Shown here: in pieces, positions 1 through 7,945 of the stretch
How the letters are laid out: each line of letters starts with the position of its first letter
Numbering within the stretch: position 1 is the stretch's first letter
Origin: Cyanobacteria bacterium MAG CAR3_bin_5
GTDB taxonomy: Bacteria > Cyanobacteriota > Cyanobacteriia > PCC-6307 > Cyanobiaceae
Assembly: GCA_026709085.1 (NCBI GenBank)
Contig: JAPOTR010000033.1
Coordinates: forward strand, 41,343 to 105,342
Reading direction: 5' to 3'
Length of the DNA: 64,000 nucleotides
Notes under the pieces: generated by a model
What the model saw: only the letters and a program-made list of their open reading frames with translations
Databases searched by the model: none
Told to the model about the DNA's origin: nothing
Position numbers and translations under genes: made by a program

Positions 1-805
1 TACCGATCATCTCCGCCGTTGCAGGAGGCCAAAGGATGATCGTCACCAAGAAACCAAAGATGTAACCATTGATCTTCGCGATAGTTCGTGGTGTTCAGGT
101 AGGGAGGAGAAGTAATGACATCACTCACCCGGCCTTTGAGTTTCCGGAAAACCTGGCCAGCCTTGCATACATCCACCTTCTTGACCTGACCAACTCGCTC
201 CGGGGGTGGTGTCTGGAAGCGGTAGGGGGTTATCCGTTCCAGAATCCGGAAGACATCGCGCTGTGGTGGCTTGTATCCATTGCGTTGCCACTATCCGACG
301 GAATAACTCTTGGTGTTGATGGTACGGGGCATACGGTTACTGAAGTAACTGGGTGAGTGATGAGATTCTCCATGCAGTGCGCCAAGGCACAACGCAGCAA
401 TAAAGCGATCAATTTTGCTGCGCCGCCAGTTCAGAACCGACCTCAGATAGAGAACTTGTAGCAGTGTTTTGTGATGGAAACAGAGTTGAAAGAATTCAGC
501 ATATTCTCCTTCCCACTGCTTTTCTTCATCGTTGCTAAAGCTATCTCGCAACTCCATGAGTCGTGTTCCAACTTGCTTCTGATTCGGTGGATCGCCTTTG
601 CACCTGAAATGTAAGCTGCGACTGGGTTCACATCACAGCCGATGGCCTCCCGTCCGTCCAGGAGTGCCTGGAACACAGTCGTTCTCCGTCCGCAGAAGGG
701 ATTAAACACAACTCCCCGATGGGGACTGACAGACAGGTACCCCTTAACGAACGCCTCTGGGAACATGGCGAAGTATGGGCAAATGGCGTGGAATCGGTGT
801 CTCAT
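1..805 (-). pseudogene. DNA methylase (N4-cytosine/N6-adenine type), broken and cut by the window edge
   Basis: Last visible gene of the minus-strand defence operon. Its ATG overlaps the stop of the upstream nuclease-like gene (ATGA), so translation is probably coupled. The first frame has a motif I-like NPFCGRRTTVFQALL followed by GREAIGCDVNP, typical of SAM-dependent DNA methylases. The catalytic motif IV, DVITSPPYLNTTNYREDQW, lies near position 80-140 in a frame reached only after a frameshift near 590 and an in-frame TAG at 291-293. Motif I before motif IV fits the alpha/gamma arrangement. The gene runs off the left edge. It is either a pseudogene or carries two sequence errors. The family call is firm; target base and specificity are unknown. 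Confidence 0.65.
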
Positions 806-1824
806 GTCGGCGTCCTCCCGCGGTCCTGGTAGTCTGTGATCCACGCGGCGGCCTCTGCCAGTTGATCGTAGCCCTCAATCTCAATCGTCTTACCAGCTTG
901 CATGAGGGCAACCGCTTCCGCAACCCGCCGCGGCACGCGCAGGCGGTGGAGCACGTTTCCCATGCCGCGAACAGTGTCAAGAAATTGATTGTCGGTCTTG
1001 GCAAACGGCACGATCATGTACGGCAGAAACGCTGTCACCGGTTGCGGCGAGAACCACCGGCTCTTAAATGCACCAAGATGCCCTTTCAGTGACTTCTGAT
1101 CCGCGTCTTTGCCGGTCGCGACCTGAGCTGCCGCCAACAGGAAACCTGGCAGACCGTCCGGATGCAGGCGCGCTGCAAAGACGTCAATCTGATCATCCTT
1201 TGGCTTGGGTGGCGCCCCGGCCTGCGGGGATACCTGTCCATCTCCCAGCCTTTCCCAAATCTGCGTCAGCTTTTTGATAAATCCTGACTTATCCGGTCGT
1301 GGGAACCCAAACGACCATGCAGGGCCATGAATTTCGGCTGCCAGGGCGGCTGTTGCGAAGTACTGGAAGAACTCTCGAAGCTGCCTGACTTCCTCTGGCT
1401 CACGGGGATGCAAGCAGGATTTGCTGAGGATCGACGACGGTATCGCCTTGAGGTTTGACAGCACGAGACTCAGAATGTACGCTGCGTGACCGAAAGAGTC
1501 TCGATCAAACTCGCAGGTCAGGATTTCGCCTCGCTCATCAAGGCTGAATGGATACGCGGATGCACTTAACGTCTTGTAACGGTTCTCGATGCGCATAACA
1601 GCTCCTGAAACAAGATCCTCCTCACCGTCACCGCTTTGCATCTCCTCGTCCAGATCAGCACGATCATCTGCGGCACTAATCCCCACTTGATTGGCTAGGG
1701 CTGACACAAGCGACGTGGGGGTTTCAGAAAAAAATGCAGTGAGTTCCAGAAAATCAGCCGCACAATCAAAGTTTTTAGATTTTCCTATCAACTCGTCAAT
1801 AGGAAAATGTAGAGAATTTGTCAT
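802..1824 (-). CDS. Predicted nuclease-like protein of a methylase-ParB operon
   Basis: 340-residue protein of no family I can name with certainty. The start overlaps the stop of the ParB-domain gene (ATGA) and its own stop overlaps the next methylase start, so it is embedded in the operon. Near residues 215-245 it has DDQIDVFAARLHPDG, then LAAAQVATGKD and a downstream Trp. This resembles variant PD-(D/E)XK nucleases in which a conserved IDV is followed by Q-x-A-T-G. The N-terminal half contains an acidic stretch (DDRADLDEEMQSGDGEED). I infer a DNA-cleavage or sensing role in a restriction-like system. The motif reading is mine and unverified. Confidence 0.5.
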   Translation of the reverse strand: MTNSLHFPIDELIGKSKNFDCAADFLELTAFFSETPTSLVSALANQVGISAADDRADLDEEMQSGDGEEDLVSGAVMRIENRYKTLSASAYPFSLDERGEILTCEFDRDSFGHAAYILSLVLSNLKAIPSSILSKSCLHPREPEEVRQLREFFQYFATAALAAEIHGPAWSFGFPRPDKSGFIKKLTQIWERLGDGQVSPQAGAPPKPKDDQIDVFAARLHPDGLPGFLLAAAQVATGKDADQKSLKGHLGAFKSRWFSPQPVTAFLPYMIVPFAKTDNQFLDTVRGMGNVLHRLRVPRRVAEAVALMQAGKTIEIEGYDQLAEAAAWITDYQDRGRTPT

Positions 1825-2960
1825 TTTTCACCATTCTCCCTGACAGAGCGCCACTTCTTACGCATACGGTCATGTACAGTCTCCCCTACTTCCTTTATGT
1901 CCTCTGCAATGTCAAGCAACGACTGATCCTGCCCATCATAAGCCCTGAGTAAACCAGCGGCATCGCAAATGTTGTCCCGGGCTTTGATGAGCGCCTCAAT
2001 AAACCGTGTATCCACAGACTCGGTGCTGGCATAGGCAGCATCAAGATCGTGTTTCGTCTCAAGCACATGCCGGCTCTCTGCATGGGCAAGCACTTCGCCA
2101 AGGCGTCTAATGTCAGGATTCTGTGATTGAATCACTGGCTTTCTGTCATCCTCTCTCGATCCATAAATCCACATAAGCATATTCTTCAATTCTCCCAATT
2201 TTCCTTTTGGAACTTGATCTTCATGAGGATCGTGCCGCGCCCATCCATCTTCAAGACCCAGGTAATCCATGTACTGGGATCGAGCGAGTGCTGTATAGAG
2301 ATGGGAAAAGCTAAATCTTCTTGAATATCGGTCTTCAATATCAAACAACTTCTCCTTGCTTGCCTGCTCTAAAACATAAACTGCAGATACCATTCGCTTG
2401 ATCGTGTTGTGCTTATCACCAATAGCATTAGCAATAAATTCAAGATTAACACCTTGGTCACGTCCTGACTTGTACCATTCTGCGGCAAATTGTGCCTTGG
2501 CATAGGCATCCCATTTTGCTGGACCGTTGATATGCTTAAAGCCAATGAAAGACCGGGCCGCTTCACGACTATCGACATGGCAGACTGACACCGTATCAAG
2601 AGTGGTTCGCTGCTGCTCACCGATAGTCGGGACCGGAATGGAAAGACCTTCAGATTTTTTAATTTTACTGACCAGGTCCGGCTCCCGCAGCAGGCGCAAC
2701 GCCGCCAGCCGCCGATTGCCTTCGAGGACAATCAGCTTGTCATCACGTGACTGTGGGTCAGGCATGACAATCAACGGCTCAATATCCATATAACCGTTAG
2801 CGGAGATCGACTGAAGTAATTCGCCCAGATCGGCAGAGAGATACAGACGGGCAATCATCTCCTCCTCAGAGATATTTTCCCCCTCGCCAACGAGCCGCGG
2901 ATTCCAGCGGTCCAGCCGAAGCCTTTCCACTTCAACTTTCTCAGGCTTTGCAAATTCCAT
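1821..2960 (-). CDS. ParB/Srx N-terminal domain protein
   Basis: The N-terminal third (about residues 40-110) reads YMDIEPLIVMPDP, DKLIVLEGNRRLAAL and LREP. This is the ParB/Sulfiredoxin fold, whose G-N-R-R-L-A box binds nucleotide. The rest is helical with no recognised domain. I chose the ATG at 2960 because a strong GGAGGA ribosome site lies a few bases upstream; an in-frame GTG at 2990 overlapping the Mod stop is the alternative. It sits between the Mod methylase and the nuclease-like gene. ParB-type domains occur in several DNA-modification-dependent defence proteins, so a sensor or NTPase role in this operon is plausible but inferred. It is not a chromosome-partition ParB: no parA lies nearby. 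Confidence 0.7.
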   Translation of the reverse strand: MEFAKPEKVEVERLRLDRWNPRLVGEGENISEEEMIARLYLSADLGELLQSISANGYMDIEPLIVMPDPQSRDDKLIVLEGNRRLAALRLLREPDLVSKIKKSEGLSIPVPTIGEQQRTTLDTVSVCHVDSREAARSFIGFKHINGPAKWDAYAKAQFAAEWYKSGRDQGVNLEFIANAIGDKHNTIKRMVSAVYVLEQASKEKLFDIEDRYSRRFSFSHLYTALARSQYMDYLGLEDGWARHDPHEDQVPKGKLGELKNMLMWIYGSREDDRKPVIQSQNPDIRRLGEVLAHAESRHVLETKHDLDAAYASTESVDTRFIEALIKARDNICDAAGLLRAYDGQDQSLLDIAEDIKEVGETVHDRMRKKWRSVRENGEK

Positions 2961-2986
2961 GGGAATTCCTCCTCTGTGCTCCTTGC

Positions 2987-5749
2987 TCACACCCGAAACA
3001 CCTTCATCACCTCGTCCCCCAGGTGATTGATGACCTTGACGGCGATGCGGCCCGAGGCGGGGCGCTGAAAGGGGCGGGAGGTGTCGCTGTTGAGGGTGGC
3101 CCAGGCCTCCTGGTGGATTTCCGCTTTGAGGGTGGTCTTGAGGGCCTTGTAGGGGTCTCCTGCACCGAGGAAGTAGGCATGGCGGACAAAGAAACTCTCC
3201 TCGTTGTAGTCTGTGTCAACGAACCAGCAGGCGATGCCGTCGGCGTCATGGCTGCGGATCTCGCCGGTGTTGGGGTGGAATACGTCCACGCCATTGATCC
3301 TGACCTGGAACTGTTGGGCTGCGCCGTTGGCCCCGGCCACCGGCAGGATGTCAATATCCGGCTCGCCGAAGATGACGAAGAGATTGCCCTTGCCGGTGTT
3401 TTTGAGATTGCCTGCCATGTGCAGATCGGCGTTCATGCGGGCCTTGAGAATGGGGATGCGGCCCAGCTTGTTGAAATCCGCGGCGTGGGCTTCATAGTTG
3501 AAGGCGCAGGCAATCAACACGTCAAAATCGGCCTCGGCGGCTTCCCGGGCCGCGGCCGCCAGATCCGCCCGGGGAACCGTGCCAAATTCGGAACCGATGA
3601 AGACGGCTGCCCGCTTTTCGGTGCCAGCCTCGTCACCACCTTCCCCATAATATCCTTGGGCACAGATCAACTCACCCGGCCAGGGGGTGAGGGAAGAAAA
3701 CACAATGCGATCTTCCTTGTGGACCTGCTGTACGCCGGCAGTTTTGAGATGCTCCAGGATGATGCCGGCAAAATCCTGCGCTTCCCCCCGGGCCTTTGCC
3801 ACGGTGTCAATCAGGTCGTCGTTTTCATCAACGCCCAGAATGCGATGAGGGGAAATACTCTCCACGGTGAACGGACCTGCTACCCTGACCTTCTTGTTGT
3901 CTTGATAGGGCTTATCGTAAAGATATTCATGGTCGGCTTTGGCGGCGATGGAGGCATCGATTTCTTTTTGGCGGGCGATGCGGTGTTTCCACCAGTCCGC
4001 GTGAATTCTGCTAACCTCCTCGGGCCAAGCCTCTTTCCCATCCCGGGGGATTTCCCACTCCTCCCAGGATGTGCCAAGGGCGGCATTCAACCTTGAGCGC
4101 AGCGGCTCCAGCGTTTGCTGGAACTTCTCCCAGATGACGTCAATTTCCCTGTTATTGGCGATGGATTTAAGCGTGATATGGGGTACCCGCTCATAGACAA
4201 AGCCAAGCCGGACGTTGCCGTGGGTGGGGGCATTTGACGGAGTCGTGCCGGCAATCCCAGCTTCCCGCTGTTGACCTTCAGGGCTATCGGCCAACAAATA
4301 GTAGGGATAGCGGGCGCCCATGATGCGGGCGCGGGCCAGAGCAAGGGCAACCCGGGACGTATCGATGGTGATCCAGCGGCGGCCCCACTGCTCGGCAACA
4401 TAGGCAGTGGTGCCCGATCCGCAGGTGGGATCAAGGACAAGGTCGCCGGGGTCAGTGGTCATCAGGATGCAGCGCTCAACAACCTTATTGGTTGTCTGCA
4501 CAACGTATACCTTCGGATCGCTTCTACTTTGTATTCCTCCCACATCTGTCCAAACATTATTCGTTGAAATGACAGGAAAATCATCTAAGTATCTCTTGAA
4601 TCGGAGAGTATTTCCTTCAATAATTATCCTTCCAGCAGCAACGACCCGTTCCATTCCCTGCTGGGTGGTTTTCCAAAAAAGCCGACCAGGTGTAAATAAT
4701 CGTCCAAGATATCGGAACGCAAAACTAATACTTTCACTGCCACTTTGAGATCTTAAATCTGTTGTAGCATATAACCTATTATCGTTATTAGTACTATGAG
4801 TATATCTGCTGGCACCCGCAGTGCCAGCCACCTTCTCCAAGAAAGGTGATCGGTATTTCACAACTTCAAATTCCTTGGCATACCAAATGACATAATCATT
4901 GATACCATTGAGTAATGCTTGCCCCAGACCTGTTGTCTTGGTAAAAATTATTTCTCGTACAAAATTCCTTTCCCCAAACACCTCATCCATCACTGCCCGC
5001 ACCCGATGCACGTTCTCATCTCCAATCTGCACGAAGATCGATCCGCTCTCCGTCAACAAATCCCGCGCCACCGTCAGCCGATCCCGCAGATAGGTCAAAT
5101 AGGAATGAATTCCGTCCCGCCATGTATCCCGAAAGGCTTTCACTTGCTCCGGTTCCCGGGTAATGTGTTCGGCTTTGCCGTCTTTCACGTCCCGGCTGGT
5201 GGTGGACCACTGAAAATTGGAGTTGAACTTGATGCCGTAGGGCGGGTCAAGATAGATGCACTGCACCCGGCCCCGCAGCCCTTCCCGTTCCGCCAGGGAC
5301 GCCATCACTTGCAGGCTGTCCCCCAGGATCATGCGGTTGCTCCAGTTGGCCTCGTGCCGGTAGAACTCGGTGCGGTCGGCCCCATCCGGCAGCCCGTTGA
5401 AGTCCGCGAACAAATCAGTCTGGTTGCCCGATTGGCGCGCCATCCGCTCCGTTTCCGTCATCTTGCTGTGGCGCAGCAGATCGTTGATCAGCACCTTGGG
5501 ATGAATCTTCTCCTGGATGAACAGGGGCGGCGCCTGCACCACCAGGTCCGACCAGTTCTGCTGGTCTTTGCCCCGCCACACAAGCTGGGGATCCAGGTCC
5601 CGGTTGCGGCGTGCGTAGGCCACCTCAATGGGTGTGCGGTCATCCGCCGCCATCACCGGCTCGTGCTCAGCGGTGGGGATGTTGGGGCGGGATGCACCGT
5701 CATGGCGCAGGGTTTCGATGGTTCGAGACGTTCTCCGTTTGGCTGTCAT
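2987..5749 (-). CDS. Type III-like site-specific DNA adenine methylase (Mod)
   Basis: 920 residues. Motif IV DPPYGIKF is at about residues 168-175 and the SAM-binding motif I DPTCGSGTTAYVAEQ near 437. This beta-class order is typical of Type III Mod proteins, which methylate adenine N6. The long C-terminal half, with AGIILEHLK, GPFTVESISPHR and FNYEAHAADF, is the part that usually carries specificity and contacts Res. The ATG directly follows the HepT-like stop with no gap. No Res follows. Instead a ParB protein, a nuclease-like protein and a second methylase are cotranscribed. A Res of the type that normally partners such Mods is 3.5 kb away at 9311-12408. The ORF appears intact. Confidence 0.85.
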   Translation of the reverse strand: MTAKRRTSRTIETLRHDGASRPNIPTAEHEPVMAADDRTPIEVAYARRNRDLDPQLVWRGKDQQNWSDLVVQAPPLFIQEKIHPKVLINDLLRHSKMTETERMARQSGNQTDLFADFNGLPDGADRTEFYRHEANWSNRMILGDSLQVMASLAEREGLRGRVQCIYLDPPYGIKFNSNFQWSTTSRDVKDGKAEHITREPEQVKAFRDTWRDGIHSYLTYLRDRLTVARDLLTESGSIFVQIGDENVHRVRAVMDEVFGERNFVREIIFTKTTGLGQALLNGINDYVIWYAKEFEVVKYRSPFLEKVAGTAGASRYTHSTNNDNRLYATTDLRSQSGSESISFAFRYLGRLFTPGRLFWKTTQQGMERVVAAGRIIIEGNTLRFKRYLDDFPVISTNNVWTDVGGIQSRSDPKVYVVQTTNKVVERCILMTTDPGDLVLDPTCGSGTTAYVAEQWGRRWITIDTSRVALALARARIMGARYPYYLLADSPEGQQREAGIAGTTPSNAPTHGNVRLGFVYERVPHITLKSIANNREIDVIWEKFQQTLEPLRSRLNAALGTSWEEWEIPRDGKEAWPEEVSRIHADWWKHRIARQKEIDASIAAKADHEYLYDKPYQDNKKVRVAGPFTVESISPHRILGVDENDDLIDTVAKARGEAQDFAGIILEHLKTAGVQQVHKEDRIVFSSLTPWPGELICAQGYYGEGGDEAGTEKRAAVFIGSEFGTVPRADLAAAAREAAEADFDVLIACAFNYEAHAADFNKLGRIPILKARMNADLHMAGNLKNTGKGNLFVIFGEPDIDILPVAGANGAAQQFQVRINGVDVFHPNTGEIRSHDADGIACWFVDTDYNEESFFVRHAYFLGAGDPYKALKTTLKAEIHQEAWATLNSDTSRPFQRPASGRIAVKVINHLGDEVMKVFRV

Positions 5750-6121
5750 CTATCCCACCTGATCCGGCGTTGTGCTCAGCAGATCTCGCAGCGACAGCAG
5801 CAGATCGGGAACAGCGTTCTGAATGATGGACCAGATCACCTCGTCGTTGATGTGGATGTAGCTGTGTGCCAAGCGGTTGCGTGTCCCCACAATTGCATGC
5901 CACGGAATCAACGGATGCGCATCCTGTACTTCACTGGGGATATTGGTTGCCGCTTGGCCAATTAACTGAAGTTTGCGCAAGGTTGCATCATAAGTGAGTC
6001 CGTCCGCGATAAAAGCACTGTAATCCAACCCATCCGTGTAAGACAGCACATCCTCGCTGAATTGAATCATGTCCTTGATGTAAAGACGCCATTCCCGTGC
6101 GCCCTGAGCGGCGTCAGACAT
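5750..6121 (-). CDS. hepT: HEPN-domain toxin (HepT-like, DUF86)
   Basis: 123 residues. The C-terminal helix carries RNRLAHSY, an exact R-x4-H-x-Y motif, which is the RNase active site of HepT-type HEPN toxins. Upstream, LQLIGQAATNIPSEV and IPWHAIVGTRN are the usual DUF86 signature. The start overlaps the MntA-like gene by 8 bases, and the Mod start follows immediately. In known MntA-HepT pairs the nucleotidyltransferase AMPylates the toxin near this motif to silence it. Here the pair forms the front of an R-M operon, suggesting an addiction or back-up function; that role is inferred. Confidence 0.85.
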   Translation of the reverse strand: MSDAAQGAREWRLYIKDMIQFSEDVLSYTDGLDYSAFIADGLTYDATLRKLQLIGQAATNIPSEVQDAHPLIPWHAIVGTRNRLAHSYIHINDEVIWSIIQNAVPDLLLSLRDLLSTTPDQVG

Positions 6122-6404
6122 GGACAATATCCCTCTCCACGTAAGGACGGATCTCTTCCCGGATCTCGGTTCTGGTCGCCATATCCACTGGTCGATCCAG
6201 CAGATGCTCCAGGTATGCCTGGGCGCCAAAGTGGCGTCTCCAGTCTGCCGGGCCGTCAAACTGCACCAGGATGTCCACGTCGCTGGCGTCCGTGGCCTGG
6301 TCCCGGGCAAAGGAGCCGAACAGGGCCAGATCAACAACGCCAAAGCGCTGGGCCAGGGCGGCCTTGTGCGCCTGGAGTCGATTCAAGACTGTCGCTCTGT
6401 TCAT
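6114..6404 (-). CDS. mntA: Minimal nucleotidyltransferase antitoxin (MntA-like)
   Basis: 96 residues with the polymerase-beta nucleotidyltransferase core LFGSFARDQATDASDVDILV, where G-S and the two Asp (D-V-D) bind metal and NTP. This is the usual size for MNT-domain proteins. It is followed by an overlapping HEPN/DUF86 gene, the standard MntA-HepT order. In characterised pairs the protein transfers AMP from ATP to a tyrosine of the HEPN toxin. It is the first gene of the run that continues through Mod, ParB, nuclease and methylase. Confidence 0.85.
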   Translation of the reverse strand: MNRATVLNRLQAHKAALAQRFGVVDLALFGSFARDQATDASDVDILVQFDGPADWRRHFGAQAYLEHLLDRPVDMATRTEIREEIRPYVERDIVHV

Positions 6405-6554
6405 GAGGGTTTTGCAGGGGAGGGTGCTGGGCAGGCTGGGGCAGTGGGTGGGGTAGAACCATACTCTATCACCCTATCACCACGGCGGCAACCACGTCTC
6501 CTCTGTCTGAGGGGAAGGGCGCCAGTCAGGTCCATACGCCGCCGGAAGGCAGGG

Positions 6555-6824
6555 TTACTTCCTTCCAACCGGACCTTGCTTTGGCGGGTCTCCAGGTGGC
6601 TTGGACGAAGAACCATCCTTCCGGGACCGGGGCCGATACCCCTCGGTCAGGGGCTTGGGCTGATACCCTGCGTCGACGACCAGCAACCACGGCTCCAGCA
6701 GCCCCTCGTTCAGAGGCTTGGGCTGATACCCCTGCAGCTCTATCCTCTCCCCTATTGGCAGGGTTGTTGGGCTCTGCAGGGGTGTTGGACGTGGTGAGTC
6801 AGCCGACTGGTCACGCTCGCTCAT
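6555..6824 (-). CDS. Small Pro-rich GYQP-repeat protein, copy 1
   Basis: 89 residues, probably disordered. It contains the short repeats GYQPKPLNEG, GYQPKPLTEG and GYRPRSRKDG, then SSSKPPGDPPKQGPVGRK. The C-terminal third is almost identical to the protein at 7020-7217. Its start overlaps a 35-codon remnant of a DUF6338 C-terminus, so this is the second member of a duplicated two-gene cassette. I know no function. No signal peptide or membrane segment is visible. Confidence 0.55.
   Translation of the reverse strand: MSERDQSADSPRPTPLQSPTTLPIGERIELQGYQPKPLNEGLLEPWLLVVDAGYQPKPLTEGYRPRSRKDGSSSKPPGDPPKQGPVGRK
6558..6653. repeat. 96-bp direct repeat, copy 1
   Basis: Nearly identical to 7032-7127 (offset 474). 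It covers the 3' coding part of both small GYQP genes and is the best-conserved part of a tandem duplication that also includes the DUF6338 3' end. Confidence 0.85.
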
Positions 6825-6917
6825 TGCAGTCTTCTCCCTTGAGAATGAGCTTGGATTCTATCCTGCTGACCTGGCAGGCGGAAACGAGAACACCTGCTCC
6901 TTTGCGCAATTGCCACG
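6811..6917 (-). pseudogene. DUF6338 C-terminal remnant
   Basis: On the minus strand this stretch encodes a tail with ACQVSRIESKLILKGEDCNE, aligning with ASGQVSRIEL and KGEDRNE at the end of the intact DUF6338-like protein at 7210-7836. It ends overlapping the start of GYQP copy 1, as the intact gene overlaps copy 2. The rest of the membrane protein is missing. Confidence 0.65.
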
Positions 6918-7019
6918 CGCATCATTATTTCTGGGCTCGTCCAGCCCTCCTATGGCCGCCGCTCTGTGCCAGGCTTGCAGTTGCATGGGCCAGAGAGAGG
7001 TCCCTCAAGTATCCGCGAC

Positions 7020-7217
7020 TCAGCGCGGTCGCTTCCTTCCAACCGGACCTTGCTTTGGCGGGTCTCCAGGTGGCTCGGACGAAGAACCATCTTTCCGGGG
7101 CCGGGGTCGATACCCCTTGGTCAGGGGGTAGGTCCGGTATCCCAGCTTCTCCTGCAACCACCCTGTTTGCCGAGTGGTTGGGCGTGGCGAGGCAGTCGGC
7201 TGGTCGTGCTCACTCAT
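7020..7217 (-). CDS. Small Pro-rich GYQP/GYRP protein, copy 2
   Basis: 65 residues beginning MSEHDQPTASPRPTT and ending SSSEPPGDPPKQGPVGRKRPR. It overlaps the DUF6338-like gene by 8 bases (ATGAGTGA), a strong sign of translational coupling. Only one or two G-Y-R-x-P/GYRP units remain, against three in copy 1. It is likely disordered and cytoplasmic. The conserved C-terminal tail may be a binding peptide for the membrane partner. Function unknown. Confidence 0.6.
   Translation of the reverse strand: MSEHDQPTASPRPTTRQTGWLQEKLGYRTYPLTKGYRPRPRKDGSSSEPPGDPPKQGPVGRKRPR
7032..7127. repeat. 96-bp direct repeat, copy 2
   Basis: Partner of 6558-6653; lies within the second small GYRP gene. Confidence 0.85.
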
Positions 7218-7836
7218 TGCGGTCTTCTCCCTTGGTAGTGGGTTGGGCAACCAATTCTATCCTGCTGACTTGCCCACTGGCAACAATTACACTTGTTTGA
7301 TTTCGCAAGTGCCACGTGTTGTTGCCAATGTCATAAATCCTTTCAATATAAATATCTCGCTCACTGGGTTCAGAGGATATGAAAGATTTCTCACCACAAA
7401 ATCCTCCAAAATAGGTGCCATCCTTGAGTGTAACAATGATGTACTGTCCAACCATGTTGGTTCCAAGTGTGTAATCCCATGCAGTTTCAACAGGATGGAC
7501 GATATTGAGACCGCACCTGCGCAACACGTTGTAGAACCAGTTTTTCTGAGCACTTAGCCCGAATAGAAGACCAAGTAACGCAGGAACGAAAATAGACAGT
7601 GCGAGCCAGATCAGCATCTTAACGAAGTCGAATTCAGATTGCAATTGAATATAATCAATGAAAGGAAAGACAAAGCTATTGTAGAGAAGTGAAATGGTCA
7701 CATAAATAAGAAATGTTCTTGAATCTGATCGGCTCCGCCCCGTCAGAAACTGTGACCGAATCGACATCATAATGAAGCCGGGAACAACACAAATCAGAAT
7801 CAGGGGCAGGTTGTCAAGAGATGCCAGGTTCAACAC
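7210..7836 (-). CDS. DUF6338-like membrane protein
   Basis: 208 residues with three predicted membrane helices: about 10-28 (LILICVVPGFIMM), 42-62 (FLIYVTISLLYNSFVF) and 74-96 (LIWLALSIFVPALLGLLFG). A soluble C-terminal domain follows, with AWDYTLG, IIVTLKDGTYFGGFCG and ERDIYIERIY, typical of DUF6338-type proteins as I remember them. The stop overlaps the small GYRP gene. The downstream tandem remnant shows both genes were copied together. Location in a defence island suggests a membrane effector, but no biochemical role is known to me. Confidence 0.6.
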   Translation of the reverse strand: MLNLASLDNLPLILICVVPGFIMMSIRSQFLTGRSRSDSRTFLIYVTISLLYNSFVFPFIDYIQLQSEFDFVKMLIWLALSIFVPALLGLLFGLSAQKNWFYNVLRRCGLNIVHPVETAWDYTLGTNMVGQYIIVTLKDGTYFGGFCGEKSFISSEPSERDIYIERIYDIGNNTWHLRNQTSVIVASGQVSRIELVAQPTTKGEDRNE

Positions 7837-7945
7837 AGTTCAGAATCTCCTCCAGGTCCGCTGGCCAGCGCCCGAATCATAAAGCATCGGCAGGGTTTTG
7901 GCTGTGGCCATCTGCATTCGTCGGCACCCCACCTGCAGGCCATTG

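Noticed and set aside
2948..4096. A 382-codon plus-strand frame opposite Mod
   Set aside because: Antisense to the conserved C-terminal half of the Mod methylase; no recognisable motif.
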